Part shown: positions 22,936 through 35,404 of the stretch, piece by piece
How the letters are laid out: each line of letters begins with the position of its first letter
How positions within the stretch are numbered: position 1 is the first letter of the stretch
Source: Girardinichthys multiradiatus
Taxonomy: Eukaryota; Chordata; Actinopteri; Cyprinodontiformes; Goodeidae
Direction: 5' to 3'
Length of the DNA: 64,000 bases
Assembly (NCBI RefSeq): GCF_021462225.1
Contig: NC_061816.1
Location: 7,584,890 to 7,648,889 of the forward strand
Notes under the pieces: generated by a model
What the model saw: only the letters and a program-made list of their open reading frames with translations
Databases searched by the model: none
What the model was told of the DNA's origin: nothing
Translations under genes and position numbers: made by a program

Positions 22936-23006
22936 GCATTGGTGTTTCAGTGGTAGAATTCTCGCCTGCCACGCGGGAGGCCCGGGTTCGATTCCTGGCC
23001 AATGCA
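22936..23006 (+). tRNA. trnG-GCC: tRNA-Gly(GCC), major form
   Basis: Matches the major array form. Confidence 0.92.
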
Positions 23007-23781
23007 TTTCTGTTCTCTCACGGAGCTCAACTAAGTTCTTTGTTTGAAAATAAATGCTCATCAACCCTACACCACCAAAGAACTGCCTCGGGTTTAGCTG
23101 TCCAGGCTTGTTGCTCCTTCAAGATACCTAGGTGGTTTTAAACCATGTTCCAAACTCCAGTCCGAACAATTCTATCTTAGTATTATCACAGCTGTCCCGT
23201 AAAGGCCTCAGAGATTTATTGAAAGATCATCAATAAACAGCCTAGAGAAGACCAAAAGACATAGTAGACAGGCCAGGGAAAAAGCTCTGAAAAACTTTCA
23301 ATCCAACTTTATTTATAGAGGGCTTTCCAAACAGTCAAGCGTAACACAAAGTGCTTTACAAAGGTTAAAAAGAGAGGGACAGAGAATGGCCTGAGCGGCC
23401 TCATTCAATTCAACGTGTTCTAATTGCTACGGACGTCATACAGGCCAATTGTTTTGTAGGATCGTATGCCGAATCGGATTTTGGATTTTTTGGCCGTCAT
23501 TAACTGAGTAGCTGCCTGGTGGATTGTGGGCAGGTAACAATCCCACAAAATCTATTCATGTTAGCTACAAAGTCATAACCCCCATTAATGTTTATCCAAA
23601 TAAAAACGGTATTAGATGAGTTTAGATAATTCAGGAATGAAAGTAAACGTAAATTTCCTTCGACATTCACTCGCACTTAAGCTAGCTGCAACATTCAAAG
23701 GTAATTATCGACTGAGTGAAGATGTTTTTGTTTCTTTTATTTCCCTCCTAATATGAGGTCTATGTCACAAAAGGAACTGCT

Positions 23782-23853
23782 CTCCCCGTCGGGGAATCGG
23801 AGCCCGGTCTCCCGCGTGACAGGCGGGGATACTCACCACTATACTAACGAGGA
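23782..23853 (-). tRNA. trnD-GUC: tRNA-Asp(GUC), G53C variant
   Basis: 72 nt, GTC anticodon; C53 and C55. Seven units after its counterpart at 16300. Confidence 0.85.
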
Positions 23854-24003
23854 GTCGAGAACAGAGCGGCTGAGGTGGATTGTCGCCAGTGCTAAATCAA
23901 GCTTCTCAAATCCTTATGCTCTGACGTGATTAGATGTGGAGACCTGGCCTTTCTTCCAGGCTATCACACCTTCTGTCTTTGTGGTTGTACGCAATACAGT
24001 TCA

Positions 24004-24074
24004 GCATTGGTGTTTCAGTGGTAGAATTCTCGCCTGCCACGCGGGAGGCCCGGGTTCGATTCCTGGCCAATGCA
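24004..24074 (+). tRNA. trnG-GCC: tRNA-Gly(GCC), major form
   Basis: Major form; flank variant shared with 16522. Confidence 0.92.
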
Positions 24075-24840
24075 TTTCTGTTCTATCATGGGGCACAACT
24101 AAGTTCTTTGTTTGAAAATAAATGCTCATCAACCCTACACCACCAAAGAACTGCCTCGGGTTTAGCTGTCCAGGCTTGTTGCTCCTTCAAGATACCTAGG
24201 TGGTTTTAAACCATGTTCCAAGCTCCAGTCCGAACAATTCTATCTTAGTATTATCACAGCTGTCCCGTAAAGGCCTCAGAGATTTATTGAAAGATCATCA
24301 ATAAACAGCCTAGAGAAGACCAAGAGACATAGTAGACAGGCCAGGGAAAAAGCTCTGAAAAACTTTCAATCCAACTTTATTTATAGAGGGCTTTCCAAAC
24401 AGTCAAGCGTAACCCAAAGTGCTTTACAAAGGTTAAAAAGAGAGGGACAGAGAATGGCCTGAGCGGCTTCATTCAATTCAACGTGTTCTAATTTCTACGG
24501 ACGTCATACAGGCCAATTTTTTTGTAGGATCGTATGCCGAATCGGATTTTGGATTTTTTGGCCGTCATTAACTGAGTAGCTGCCTGGTGGATTGTGGGCA
24601 GGTAACAATCCCACAAAATCTATTCATGTTAGCTACAAAGTCATAACCCCCATTAATGTTTATCCAAATAAAAACTGTATTAGATGAGTTTAGATAATTC
24701 AGGAATGAAAGTAAACGTAACTTTCCTTCGACATTCACTCGCACTTAAGCTAGCTGCAACATTCAAAGGTAATTATCGACTGAGTAAAGATGTTTTTATT
24801 TCCCTCCTAATATGAGGTCTATGTCACAAAAGGAACTGCT

Positions 24841-24912
24841 CTCCCCGTCGGGGAATCGGACCCCGGTCTCCCGCGTGACAGGCAGGGATACTCACCACTA
24901 TACTAACGAGGA
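24841..24912 (-). tRNA. trnD-GUC: tRNA-Asp(GUC)
   Basis: 72 nt, GTC anticodon, C55, CCTGC wobble; 10-bp deletion in the 3' flank as at 17359. Confidence 0.88.
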
Positions 24913-25065
24913 GTCGAGAACAGAGCGGCTGAGGTGGCTTGTCGCCAGTGCTAGATCAAGCTTCTCAAATCCTTATGCTCTGACGTTGTGATTAGATGTG
25001 GAGACCTGGCCTTTCTTCCAGGCTATCACACCTTCTGTCTTTGTGGTTGTACGCAATACAGTTCA

Positions 25066-25136
25066 GCATTGGTGTTTCAGTGGTAGAATTCTCGCCTGCC
25101 ACGCGGGAGGCCCTGGTTCGATTCCTGGCCAATGCA
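25066..25136 (+). tRNA. trnG-GCC: tRNA-Gly(GCC), T-stem mismatch
   Basis: Anticodon GCC; T51 faces T63 in the T stem (ccctgg/cctgg). Confidence 0.87.
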
Positions 25137-25911
25137 TTTCTGTTCTATCATGGAGCACAACTAAGTTCTTTGTTTGAAAATAAATGCTCATCAACCCTAC
25201 ACCACCAAAGAACTGCCTCGGGTTTAGCTGTCCAGGCTTGTTGCTCCTTCAAGATACCTAGGTGGTTTTAAACCATGTTCCAAGCTCCAGTCCGAACAAT
25301 TCTATCTTAGTATTATCACAGCTGTCCCGTAAAGGCCTCAGAGATTTATTGAAAGATCATCAATAAACAGCCTAGAGAAGACCAAGAGACATAGTAGACA
25401 GGCCAGGGAAAAAGCTCTGAAAAACTTTCAATCCAACTTTATTTATAGAGGGCTTTCCAAACAGTCAAGCGTAACCCAAAGTGCTTTACAAAGGTTAAAA
25501 AGAGAGGGACAGAGAATGGCCTGAGCGGCCTCATTCAATTCAACGTGTTCTAAATGCTACGGACGTCATACAGGCCAATTTTTTGTAGGATCGTATGCCG
25601 AATCGGATTTTGGATTTTTTGGCCGTCATTAACTGAGTAGCTGCCTGGTGGATTGTGGGCAGGTAACAATCCCACAAAATCTATTCATGTTAGCTACAAA
25701 GTCATAACCCCCATTAATATTTATCCAAATAAAAACTGTATTAGATGAGTTTAGATAATTCAGGAATGAAAGTAAACGTAACTTTCCTTCGATATTCACT
25801 CGCACTTAAGCTAGCTGCAACATTCAAAGGTAATTATCGACTGAGTGAAGATGTTTTTATTTCTTTTTATTTCCCTCCTAATATGAGGTCTATGTCACAA
25901 AAGGAAAAGCT

Positions 25912-25983
25912 CTCCCCGTCGGGGAATCGGACCCCGGTCTCCCGCGTGACAGGCGGGGATACTCACCACTATACTAACGAGGA
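25912..25983 (-). tRNA. trnD-GUC: tRNA-Asp(GUC), array-1 consensus
   Basis: 72 nt, GTC anticodon, C55. The 3' flank reads aaaagctc in place of aactgctc. Confidence 0.9.
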
Positions 25984-26133
25984 GTCGAGAACAGAGCGGC
26001 TGAGGTGGATTGTCGCCAGTGCTAAATCAAGCTTCTCAAATCCTTATGCTCTGACGTGATTAGATGTGGAGACCTGGCCTTTCTTCCAGGCTATCACACC
26101 TTCTGTCTTTGTGGTTGTACGCAATACAGTTCA

Positions 26134-26204
26134 GCATTGGTGTTTCAGTTGTAGAATTCTCGCCTGCCACGCGGGAGGCCTTTGTTCGATTCCCAGCCAA
26201 TGCA
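26134..26204 (+). tRNA. trnG-GCC: tRNA-Gly(GCC)-like, degenerate
   Basis: Anticodon GCC, but invariant D-loop G18 is T (agttgta) and the T stem is CTTTG/CCCAG. Probably non-functional. Confidence 0.75.
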
Positions 26205-26973
26205 TTTCTGTTCTCTCACGGAGCTCAACTAAGTTCTTTGTTTGAAAATAAATGCTCATCAACCCTACACCACCAAAGAACTGCCTCGGGTTTAGCTGTC
26301 CAGGCTTGTTGCTCCTTCAAGATACCTAGGTGGTTTTAATCCAAGCTCCAGTCCGAACAATTCTATCTTAGTATCATCACAGCTGTCCCGTAAAGGCCTC
26401 AGAGATTTATTGAAAGATCATCAATAAACAGCCTAGAGAAGACCAAGAGACATAGTAGACAGGCCAGGGAAAAAGCTCTGAAAAACTTTCAATCCAACTT
26501 TATTTATAGAGGGCTTTCCAAACAGTCAAGCTTAACACAAAGTGCTTTACAAAGGTTAAAAAGAGAGGGACAGAGAATGGCCTGAGCGGCCCCATTCAAT
26601 TCAACGTGTTCTAAATGCTACGGACGTCATACAGGCCAATTCTTTTGTTGGATCGTATGCCGAATCGGATTTTGGATTTTTTGGCCGTCATTAACTGAGT
26701 AGCTGCCTGGTGGATTGTGGGCAGGTAAATATCCCACAAAATCTATTCATGTTAGCTACAAAGTCATAACCCCCATTAATGTTTATCCAAATAAAAACTG
26801 TATTAGATGAGTTTAGATAATTCAGGAATGAAAGTAAACGTAACTTTCCTTCGACATTCACTCGCACTTAAGCTAGCTGCAACATTCAAAGGTAATTATC
26901 GACCGAGTAAAGATGTTTTTATTTCTTTTTATTTCCCTCCTAATATGAGGTCTATGTCACAAAAGGAACTGCT

Positions 26974-27045
26974 CTCCCCGTCGGGGAATCGGACCCCGGT
27001 CTCCCGCGTGACAGGCGGGGATACTCACCACTATACTAACGAGGA
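26974..27045 (-). tRNA. trnD-GUC: tRNA-Asp(GUC), array-1 consensus
   Basis: 72 nt, GTC anticodon, C55 only. Confidence 0.92.
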
Positions 27046-27198
27046 GTCGAGAACAGAGCGGCTGAGGTGGATTGTCGCCAGTGCTAGATCAAGCTTCTCA
27101 AATCCTTATGCTCTGACGTTGTGATTAGATGTGGAGACCTGGCCATTCTTCCAGGCTATCACACCTTCTGCCTTTGTGGTTGTACGCAATACAGTTCA

Positions 27199-27269
27199 GC
27201 ATTGGTGTTTCAGTGGTAGAATTCTCGCCTGCCACGCGGGAGGCCTGGGTTCGATTCCCGGCCAATGCA
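27199..27269 (+). tRNA. trnG-GCC: tRNA-Gly(GCC)
   Basis: Anticodon GCC; T stem CTGGG/CCCGG pairs with one wobble. Well formed apart from T10. Confidence 0.9.
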
Positions 27270-28057
27270 TTTCTGTTCTCTCACGGACCTAAACTAAGTT
27301 CTTTGTTTGAAAATAAATGCTCATCAACCCTACACCACCAAATAACTGCCTCGGGTTTAGCTGTCCAGGCTTGTTGCTCCTTCAAGATACCTCGGTGGTT
27401 TTAAACCATGTTCCAAGCTCCAGTCCGAACAATTCTATCTTAGTATCATCACAGCTGTCCCGTAAAGGCCTCAGAGATTTATTGAAAGATCATCAATAAA
27501 CAGCCTAGAGAAGACCAAGAGACATAGTAGACAGGCCAGGGAAAAAGCTCTGAAAAACTTTCAATCCAACTTTATTTATAGAGGGCTTTCCAAACAGTCA
27601 AGCGTAACACAAAGTGCTTTACAAAGGTTAAAAAGAGAGGGACAGACATTATCACAGAGAATGGCCTGAGCGGCCCCATTCAATTCAACGTGTTCTAATT
27701 GCTACGGACGTCATACAGGCCAATTTTTTTGTAGGATCGTATGCCGAATCGGATTTTGGATTTTTTGGCCGTCATTAACTGAGTAGCTGCCTGGTGGATT
27801 GTGGGCAGGTAAATATCCCACAAAATCTATTCATGTTAGCTACAAAGTCATAACCCCCATTAATGTTTATCCAAATAAAAACGGTATTAGATGAGTTTAG
27901 ATAATTCAGGAATGAAAGTAAACGTAAATTTCCTTCGACATTCACTCGCACTTAAGCTAGCTGCAACATTCAAAGGTAATTATCGACTGAGTGAAGATGT
28001 TTTTGTTTCTTTTTATTTCCCTCCTAATATGAGGTCTATGTCACAAAAGGAACTGCT

Positions 28058-28129
28058 CTCCCCGTCGGGGAATCGGAGCCCGGTCTCCCGCGTGACAGGC
28101 GGGGATACTCACCACTATACTAACGAGGA
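28058..28129 (-). tRNA. trnD-GUC: tRNA-Asp(GUC), G53C variant
   Basis: 72 nt, GTC anticodon; C53 and C55. Confidence 0.85.
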
Positions 28130-28282
28130 GTCGAGAACAGAGCGGCTGAGGTGGATTGTCGCCAGTGCTAAATCAAGCTTCTCAAATCCTTATGCTCTGA
28201 CGTTGTGATTAGATGTGGAGACCTGGCCTTTCTTCCAGGCTATCACACCTTCTGTCTTTGTGGTTGTACGCAATACAGTTCA

Positions 28283-28353
28283 GCATTGGTGTTTCAGTGG
28301 TAGAATTCTCGCCTGCCACGCGGGAGGCCTTTGTTCGATTCCCAGCCAATGCA
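28283..28353 (+). tRNA. trnG-GCC: tRNA-Gly(GCC)-like, broken T stem
   Basis: Anticodon GCC, D-loop GG kept, T stem CTTTG/CCCAG. Its unit, including the 'ccatggaaa' spacer variant, closely matches the unit at 18652. Confidence 0.8.
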
Positions 28354-28760
28354 TTTCTGTTCTCTCACGGAGCTCAACTAAGTTCTTTGTTTGAAAATAA
28401 ATGCTCATCAACCCTACACCACCAAAGAACTGCCTCGGGTTTAGCTGTCCAGGCTTGTTGCTCCTTCAAGATACCTAGGTGGTTTTAATCCAAGCTCCAG
28501 TCCGAACAATTCTATCTTAGTATCATCACAGCTGTCCCGTAAAGGCCTCAGAGATTTATTGAAAGATCATCAATAAACAGCCTAGAGAAGACCAAGAGAC
28601 ATAGTAGACAGGCCATGGAAAAAGCTCTGAAAAACTTTCAATCCAACTTTATTTATAGAGGGCTTTCCAAACAGTCAAGCTTAACACAAAGTGCTTTACA
28701 AAGGTTAAAAAGAGAGGGACAGAGAATGGCCTGAGCGGCCTCATTCAATTCAACGTGTTC

Positions 28761-29000
28761 NNNNNNNNNNNNNNNNNNNNNNNNNNNNNNNNNNNNNNNN
28801 NNNNNNNNNNNNNNNNNNNNNNNNNNNNNNNNNNNNNNNNNNNNNNNNNNNNNNNNNNNNNNNNNNNNNNNNNNNNNNNNNNNNNNNNNNNNNNNNNNNN
28901 NNNNNNNNNNNNNNNNNNNNNNNNNNNNNNNNNNNNNNNNNNNNNNNNNNNNNNNNNNNNNNNNNNNNNNNNNNNNNNNNNNNNNNNNNNNNNNNNNNNN
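28761..29000. other. Assembly gap (240 N) inside array 1
   Basis: Undetermined bases. In complete units the distance between the flanking sequences is ~459 nt and it includes a tRNA-Asp. The gap size therefore looks arbitrary or underestimated, and one Asp copy, or more units, is probably missing. Confidence 0.98.
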
Positions 29001-29128
29001 ATTGTCGCCAGTGCTAGATCAAGCTTCTCAAATCCTTATGCTCTGACGTTGTGATTAGATGTGGAGACCTGGCCTTTCTTCCAGGCTATCACACCTTCTG
29101 TCTTTGTGGTTGTACGCAATACAGTTCA

Positions 29129-29199
29129 GCATTGGTGTTTCAGTGGTAGAATTCTCGCCTGCCACGCGGGAGGCCCGGGTTCGATTCCTGGCCAATGCA
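29129..29199 (+). tRNA. trnG-GCC: tRNA-Gly(GCC), major form
   Basis: Matches the major array form. Its partner Asp falls in the preceding gap. Confidence 0.92.
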
Positions 29200-29975
29200 T
29201 TTCTGTTCTCTCACGGAGCTCAACTAAGTTCTTTGTTTGAAAATAAATGCTCATCAACCCTACACCACCAAAGAACTGCCTCGGGTTTAGCTGTCCAGGC
29301 TTGTTGCTCCTTCAAGATACCTAGGTGGTTTTAAACCATGTTCCAAGCTCCAGTCCGAACAATTCTATCTTAGTATCATCACAGCTGTCCCGTAAAGGCC
29401 TCAGAGATTTATTGAAAGATCATCAATAAACAGCCTAGAGAAGACCAAGAGACATAGTAGACAGGCCAGGGAAAAAGCTCTGAAAAACTTTCAATCCAAC
29501 TTTATTTATAGAGGGCTTTCCAAACAGTCAAGCGTAACACAAAGTGCTTTACAAAGGTTAAAAAGAGAGGGACAGAGAATGGCCTGAGCGGCCTCATTCA
29601 ATTCAACGTGTTCTAAATGCTACGGACGTCATACAGGCCAATATTTTTGTTGGATCGTATGCCGAATCGGATTTTGGATTTTTTGGCCGTCATTAACTGA
29701 GTAGCTGCCTGGTGGATTGTGGGCAGGTAAATATCCCACAAAATCTATTCATGTTAGCTACAAAGTCATAACCCCCATTAATGTTTATCCAAATAAAAAC
29801 TGTATTAGATGAGTTTAGATAATTCAGGAATGAAAGTAAACGTAACTTTCCTTCGACATTCACTCGCACTTAAGCTAGCTGCAACATTCAAAGGTAATTA
29901 TCGACTGAGTGAAGATGTTTTTGTTTCTTTTTATTTCCCTCCTAATATGAGGTCTATGTCACAAAAGGAACTGCT

Positions 29976-30047
29976 CTCCCCGTCGGGGAATCGGACCCCG
30001 GTCTCCCGCGTGACAAGTGGGGATACTCACCACTATACTAACGAGGA
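29976..30047 (-). tRNA. trnD-GUC: tRNA-Asp(GUC), anticodon-stem variant
   Basis: 72 nt, GTC anticodon, C55. The anticodon stem has A at position 30 and the loop has T at 32 (CCCAC TTGTCAC), with one mismatch. Confidence 0.83.
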
Positions 30048-30200
30048 GTCGAGAACAGAGCGGCTGAGGTGGATTGTCGCCAGTGCTAGATCAAGCTTCT
30101 CAAATCCTTATGCTCTGACGTTGTGATTAGATGTGGAGACCTGGCCTTTCTTCCAGGCTATCACACCTTCTGTCTTTGTGGTTGTACGCAATACAGTTCA

Positions 30201-30271
30201 GCATTGGTGTTTCAGTGGTAGAATTCTCGCCTGCCATGCGGGAGGCCCGGGTTCGATTCCCGGCCAATGCA
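30201..30271 (+). tRNA. trnG-GCC: tRNA-Gly(GCC)
   Basis: Anticodon GCC, perfect T stem; loop position 38 is T (gccatg). Confidence 0.9.
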
Positions 30272-31046
30272 TTTCTGTTCTCTCACGGAGCTCAACTAAG
30301 TTCTTTGTTTGAAAACAAATGCTCATCAACCCTACACCACCAAAGAACTGCCTCGGGTTTAGCTGTCCAGGCTTGTTGCTCCTTCAAGATACCTAGGTGG
30401 TTTTAAACCATGTTCCAAGCTCCAGTCCGAACAATTCTATCTTAGTATCATCACAGCTGTCCCGTAAAGGCCTCAGAGATTTATTGAAAGATCATCAATA
30501 AACAGCCTAGAGAAGACCAAGAGACATAGTAGACAGGCCAGGGAAAAAGCTCTGAAAAACTTTCAATCCAACTTTATTTATAGAGGGCTTTCCAAACAGT
30601 CAAGTGTAACACAAAGTGCTTTACAAAGGTTAAAAAGAGAGGGACAGAGAATGGCCTGAGCGGCCTCATTCAATTCAACGTGTTCTAAATGCTACGGACG
30701 TCATACAGGCCAATTTATTGTTGGATCGTATGCCGAATCGGATTTTGGATTTTTTGGCCGTCATTAACTGAGTAGCTGCCTGGTGGATTGTGGGCAGGTA
30801 ACAATCCCACAAAATCTATTCATGTTAGCTACAAAGTCATAACCCCCATTAATGTTTATCCAAATAAAAACTGTATTAGATGAGTTTAGATAATTCAGGA
30901 ATGAAAGTAAACGTAACTTTCCTTCGACATTCACTCGCACTTAAGCTAGCTGCAACATTCAAAGGTAATTATCGACTGAGTGAAGATGTTTTTATTTCTT
31001 TTTATTTCCCTCCTAATATGAGGTCTATGTCACAAAAGGAACTGCT

Positions 31047-31118
31047 CTCCCCGTCGGGGAATCGGACCCCGGTCTCCCGCATGACAGGCGGGGATACTCA
31101 CCACTATACTAACGAGGA
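31047..31118 (-). tRNA. trnD-GUC: tRNA-Asp(GUC)
   Basis: 72 nt, GTC anticodon, C55; loop position 38 is T. Confidence 0.88.
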
Positions 31119-31271
31119 GTCGAGAACAGAGCGGCTGAGGTGGATTGTCGCCAGTGCTAGATCAAGCTTCTCAAATCCTTATGCTCTGACGTTGTGATTA
31201 GATGTGGAGACCTGGCCTTTCTTCCAGGCTATCACACCTTCTGTCTTTGTGGTTGTACGCAATACAGTTCA

Positions 31272-31341
31272 GCATTGGTGTTTCAGTGGTAGAATTCTCG
31301 CCTGCCACGCGGGAGGCCTGGTTCAATTCCTGGCCAATGCA
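31272..31341 (+). tRNA. trnG-GCC: tRNA-Gly(GCC)-like, 1-nt deletion
   Basis: 70 nt. One base is lost around the variable loop/T stem (aggcctggttcaattcctgg). Anticodon GCC intact. Probably impaired. Confidence 0.78.
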
Positions 31342-32116
31342 TTTCTGTTCTCTCACGGAGCTCAACTAAGTTCTTTGTTTGAAAATAAATGCTCATCAAC
31401 CCTACACCACCAAAGAACTGCCTCGGGTTTAGCTGTCCAGGCTTGTTGCTCCTTCAAGATACCTAGGTGGTTTTAAACCATGTTCCAAGCTCCAGTCCGA
31501 ACAATTCTATCTTAGTATCATCACAGCTGTCCCGTAAAGGCCTCAGAGATTTATTGAAAGATCATCAATAAACAGCCTAGAGAAGACCAAGAGACATAGT
31601 AGACAGGCCAGGGAAAAAGCTCTGAAAAACTTTCAATCCAACTTTATTTATAGAGGGCTTTCCAAACAGTCAAGCTTAACACAAAGTGCTTTACAAAGGT
31701 TAAAAAGAGAGGGACAGAGAATGGCCTGAGCGGCCTCATTCAATTCAACGTGTTCTAAATGCTACGGACGTCATACAGGCCAATTTATTGTTGGATCGTA
31801 TGCCGAATCGGATTTTGGATTTTTTGGCCGTCATTAACTGAGTAGCTGCCTGGTGGATTGTGGGCAGGTAACAATCCCACAAAATCTATTCATGTTAGCT
31901 ACAAAGTCATAACCCCCATTAATGTTTATCCAAATAAAAACTGTATTAGATGAGTTTAGATAATTCAGGAATGAAAGTAAACGTAACTTTCCTTCGACAT
32001 TCACTCGCACTTAAGCTAGCTGCAACATTCAAAGCTAATTATCGACTGAGTGAAGATGTTTTTATTTCTTTTTATTTCCCTCCTAATATGAGGTCTATGT
32101 CACAAAAGGAACTGCT

Positions 32117-32188
32117 CTCCCCGTCGGGGAATCGGACCCCGGTCTACCGCGTGACAGGCGGGGATACTCACCACTATACTAACGAGGA
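32117..32188 (-). tRNA. trnD-GUC: tRNA-Asp(GUC), T43 variant
   Basis: 72 nt, GTC anticodon, C55; T at position 43 breaks the base of the anticodon stem. Confidence 0.85.
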
Positions 32189-32341
32189 GTCGAGAACAGA
32201 GCGGCTGAGGTGGATTGTCGCCAGTGCCAGATCAAGCTTCTCAAATCCTTATGCTCTGACGTTGTGATTAGATGTGGAGACCTGGCCTTTCTTCCAGGCT
32301 ATCACACCTTCTGTCTTTGTGGTTGTACGCAATACAGTTCA

Positions 32342-32412
32342 GCATTGGTGTTTCAGTGGTAGAATTCTCGCCTGCCACGTGGGAGGCCCGGGTTCGATTC
32401 CCGGCCAATGCA
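32342..32412 (+). tRNA. trnG-GCC: tRNA-Gly(GCC), G30-U40
   Basis: Anticodon GCC, perfect T stem, G30-U40 wobble. Confidence 0.92.
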
Positions 32413-33188
32413 TTTCTGTTCTCTCATGGAGCTCAACTAAGTTCTTTATTTGAAAACAAATGCTCATCAACCCTACACCACCAAAGAACTGCCTCGGGTT
32501 TAGCTGTCCAGGCTTGTTGCTCCTTCAAGATACCTAGGTGGTTTTAAACCATGTTCCAAGCTCCAGTCCGAACAATTCTATCTTAGTATCATCACAGCTG
32601 TCCCGTAAAGGCCTCAGAGATTTATTGAAAGATCATCAATAAACAGCCTAGAGAAGACCAAGAGACATAGTAGACAGGCCAGGAAAAAAGCTCTGAAAAA
32701 CTTTCAATCCAACTTTATTTATAGAGGGCTTTCCAAACAGTCAAGCTTAACACAAAGTGCTTTACAAAGGTTAAAAAGAGAGGGACAGAGAATGGCCTGA
32801 GCGGCCTCATTCAATTCAACGTGTTCTAAATGCTACGGACGTCATACAGGCCAATTTATTGTTGGATCGTATGCCGAATCGGATTTTGGATTTTTTGGCC
32901 GTCATTAACTGAGTAGCTGCCTGGTGGATTGTGGGCAGGTAACAATCCCACAAAATCTATTCATGTTAGCTACAAAGTCATAACCCCCATTAATGTTTAT
33001 CCAAATAAAAACTGTATTAGATGAGTTTAGATAATTCAGGAATGAAAGTAAACGTAACTTTCCTTCGACATTCACTCGCACTTAAGCTAGCTGCAACATT
33101 CAAAGGTAATTATCGACTGAGTGAAGACTGTTTTTATTTCTTTTTATTTCCCTCCTAATATGAGGTCTATGTCACAAAAGGAACTGCT

Positions 33189-33260
33189 CTCCCCGTCGGG
33201 GAATCGGACCCCGGTCTACCGCGTGACAGGCGGGGATACTCACCACTATACTAACGAGGA
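33189..33260 (-). tRNA. trnD-GUC: tRNA-Asp(GUC), T43 variant
   Basis: 72 nt, GTC anticodon, C55, T43. Confidence 0.85.
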
Positions 33261-33414
33261 GTCGAGAACAGAGCGGCTGAGGTGGATTGTCGCCAGTGCC
33301 TAGATCAAGCTTCTCAAATCCTTATGCTCTGACGTTGTGATTAGATGTGGAGACCTGGCCTTTCTTCCAGGCTATCACACCTTCTGTCTTTGTGGTTGTA
33401 CGCAATACAGTTCA

Positions 33415-33485
33415 GCATTGGTGTTTCAGTGGTAGAATTCTCGCCTGCCACGCGGGAGGCCCGGGTTCGATTCCTGGCCAATGCA
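33415..33485 (+). tRNA. trnG-GCC: tRNA-Gly(GCC), major form
   Basis: Matches the major array form. Confidence 0.92.
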
Positions 33486-34260
33486 TTTCTGTTCTCTCAC
33501 GGAGCTCAACTAAGTTCTTTGTTTGAAAATAAGTGCTCATCAACCCTACACCACCAAAGAACTGCCTCGGGTTTAGCTGTCCAGGCTTGTTGCTCCTTCA
33601 AGATACCTAGGTGGTTTTAAACCATGTTCCAAGCTCCAGTCCGAACAATTCTACCTTAGTATTATCACAGCTGTCCCGTAAAGGCCTCAGAGATTTATTG
33701 AAAGATCATCAATAAACAGCCTAGAGAAGACCAAGAGACATAGTAGACAGGCCAGGGAAAAATCTCTGAAAAACTTTCAATCCAACTTTATTTATAGAGG
33801 GCTTTCCAAACAGTCAAGCGTAACACAAAGTGCTTTACAAAGGTTAAAAAGAGAGGGACAGAGAATGGCCTGAGCGGCCCCATTCAATTCAACGTGTTCT
33901 AAATGCTACGGACGTCATACAGGCCAATTTTTGGTTGGATCGTATGCCGAATCGGATTTTGGATTTTTTGGCCGTCATTAACTGAGTAGCTGCCTGGTGG
34001 ATTGTGGGCAGGTAAATATCCCACAAAATCTATTCATGTTAGCTACAAAGTCATAACCCCCATTAATGTTTATCCAAATAAAAACTGTATTAGATGAGTT
34101 TAGATAATTCAGGAATGAAAGTAAACGTAACTTTCCTTCGATATTCACTCGCACTTAAGCTAGCTGCAACATTCAAAGGTAATTATCGACTGAGTGAAGA
34201 TGTTTTTATTTCTTTTTATTTCCCTCCTAATATGAGGTCTATGTCACAAAAGGAAAAGCT

Positions 34261-34332
34261 CTCCCCGTCGGGGAATCGGACCCCGGTCTCCCGCGTGACA
34301 GGCGGGGATACTCACCACTATACTAACGAGGA
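34261..34332 (-). tRNA. trnD-GUC: tRNA-Asp(GUC), array-1 consensus
   Basis: 72 nt, GTC anticodon, C55 only; 'aaaagctc' 3' flank. Confidence 0.9.
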
Positions 34333-34485
34333 GTCGAGAACAGAGCGGCTGAGGTGGATTGTCGCCAGTGCTAGATCAAGCTTCTCAAATCCTTATGCTC
34401 TGACGTTGTGATTAGATGTGGAGACCTGGCCTTTCTTCCAGGCTATCACACCTTCTGTCTTTGTGGTTGTACACAATACAGTTCA

Positions 34486-34556
34486 GCATTGGTGTTTCAG
34501 TTGTAGAATTCTCGCCTGCCACGCGGGAGGCCTTTGTTCGATTCCCGGCCAATGCA
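34486..34556 (+). tRNA. trnG-GCC: tRNA-Gly(GCC)-like, degenerate
   Basis: Anticodon GCC; G18 is T and the T stem is CTTTG/CCCGG. Confidence 0.75.
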
Positions 34557-35332
34557 TTTCTGTTCTCTCACGGAGCTCAACTAAGTTCTTTGTTTGAAAA
34601 TAAATGCTCATCAACCCTACACCACCAAAGAACTGCCTCGGGTTTAGCTGTCCAGGCTTGTTGCTCCTTCAAGATACCTAGGTGGTTTTAAACCATGTTC
34701 CAAGCTCCAGTCCAAACAATTCTATCTTAGTATCATCACAGCTGTCCCGTAAAGGCCTCAGAGATTTATTGAAAGATCATCAATAAACAGCCTAGAGAAG
34801 ACCAAGAGACATAGTAGACAGGCCAGGAAAAAAGCTCTGAAAAACTTTCAATCCAACTTTATTTATAGAGGGCTTTCCAAACAGTCAAGCGTAACACAAA
34901 GTGCTTTACAAAGGTTAAAAAGAGAGGGACAGAGAATGGCCTGAGCGGCCTCATTCAATTCAACGTGTTCTAATTGCTACGGACGTCATACAGGCCAATT
35001 GTTTTGTAGGATCGTATGCCGAATCGGATTTTGGATTTTTTGGCCGTCATTAACTGAGTAGCTGCCTGGTGGATTGTGGGCAGGTAAATATCCCACAAAA
35101 TCTATTCATGTTAGCTACAAAGTCATAACCCCCATTAATGTTTATCCAAATAAAAACGGTATTAGATGAGTTTAGATAATTCAGGAATGAAAGTAAACGT
35201 AAATTTCCTTCGACATTCACTCGCACTTAAGCTAGCTGCAACATTCAAAGCTAATTATCGACTGAGTGAAGATGTTTTTATTTCTTTTTATTTCCCTCCT
35301 AATATGAGGTCTATGTCACAAAAGGAACTGCT

Positions 35333-35404
35333 CTCCCCGTCGGGGAATCGGACCCCGGTCTCCCGCGTGACAGGCAGGGATACTCAACACTATACTAACG
35401 AGGA
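35333..35404 (-). tRNA. trnD-GUC: tRNA-Asp(GUC), D-loop variant
   Basis: Same variant set as 13084 (D-loop T, CCTGC wobble, C55), 21 units away. Confidence 0.85.

Noticed and set aside
28755..29054. 99-codon frame spanning the gap
   Set aside because: It is mostly N and so has no evidential value.
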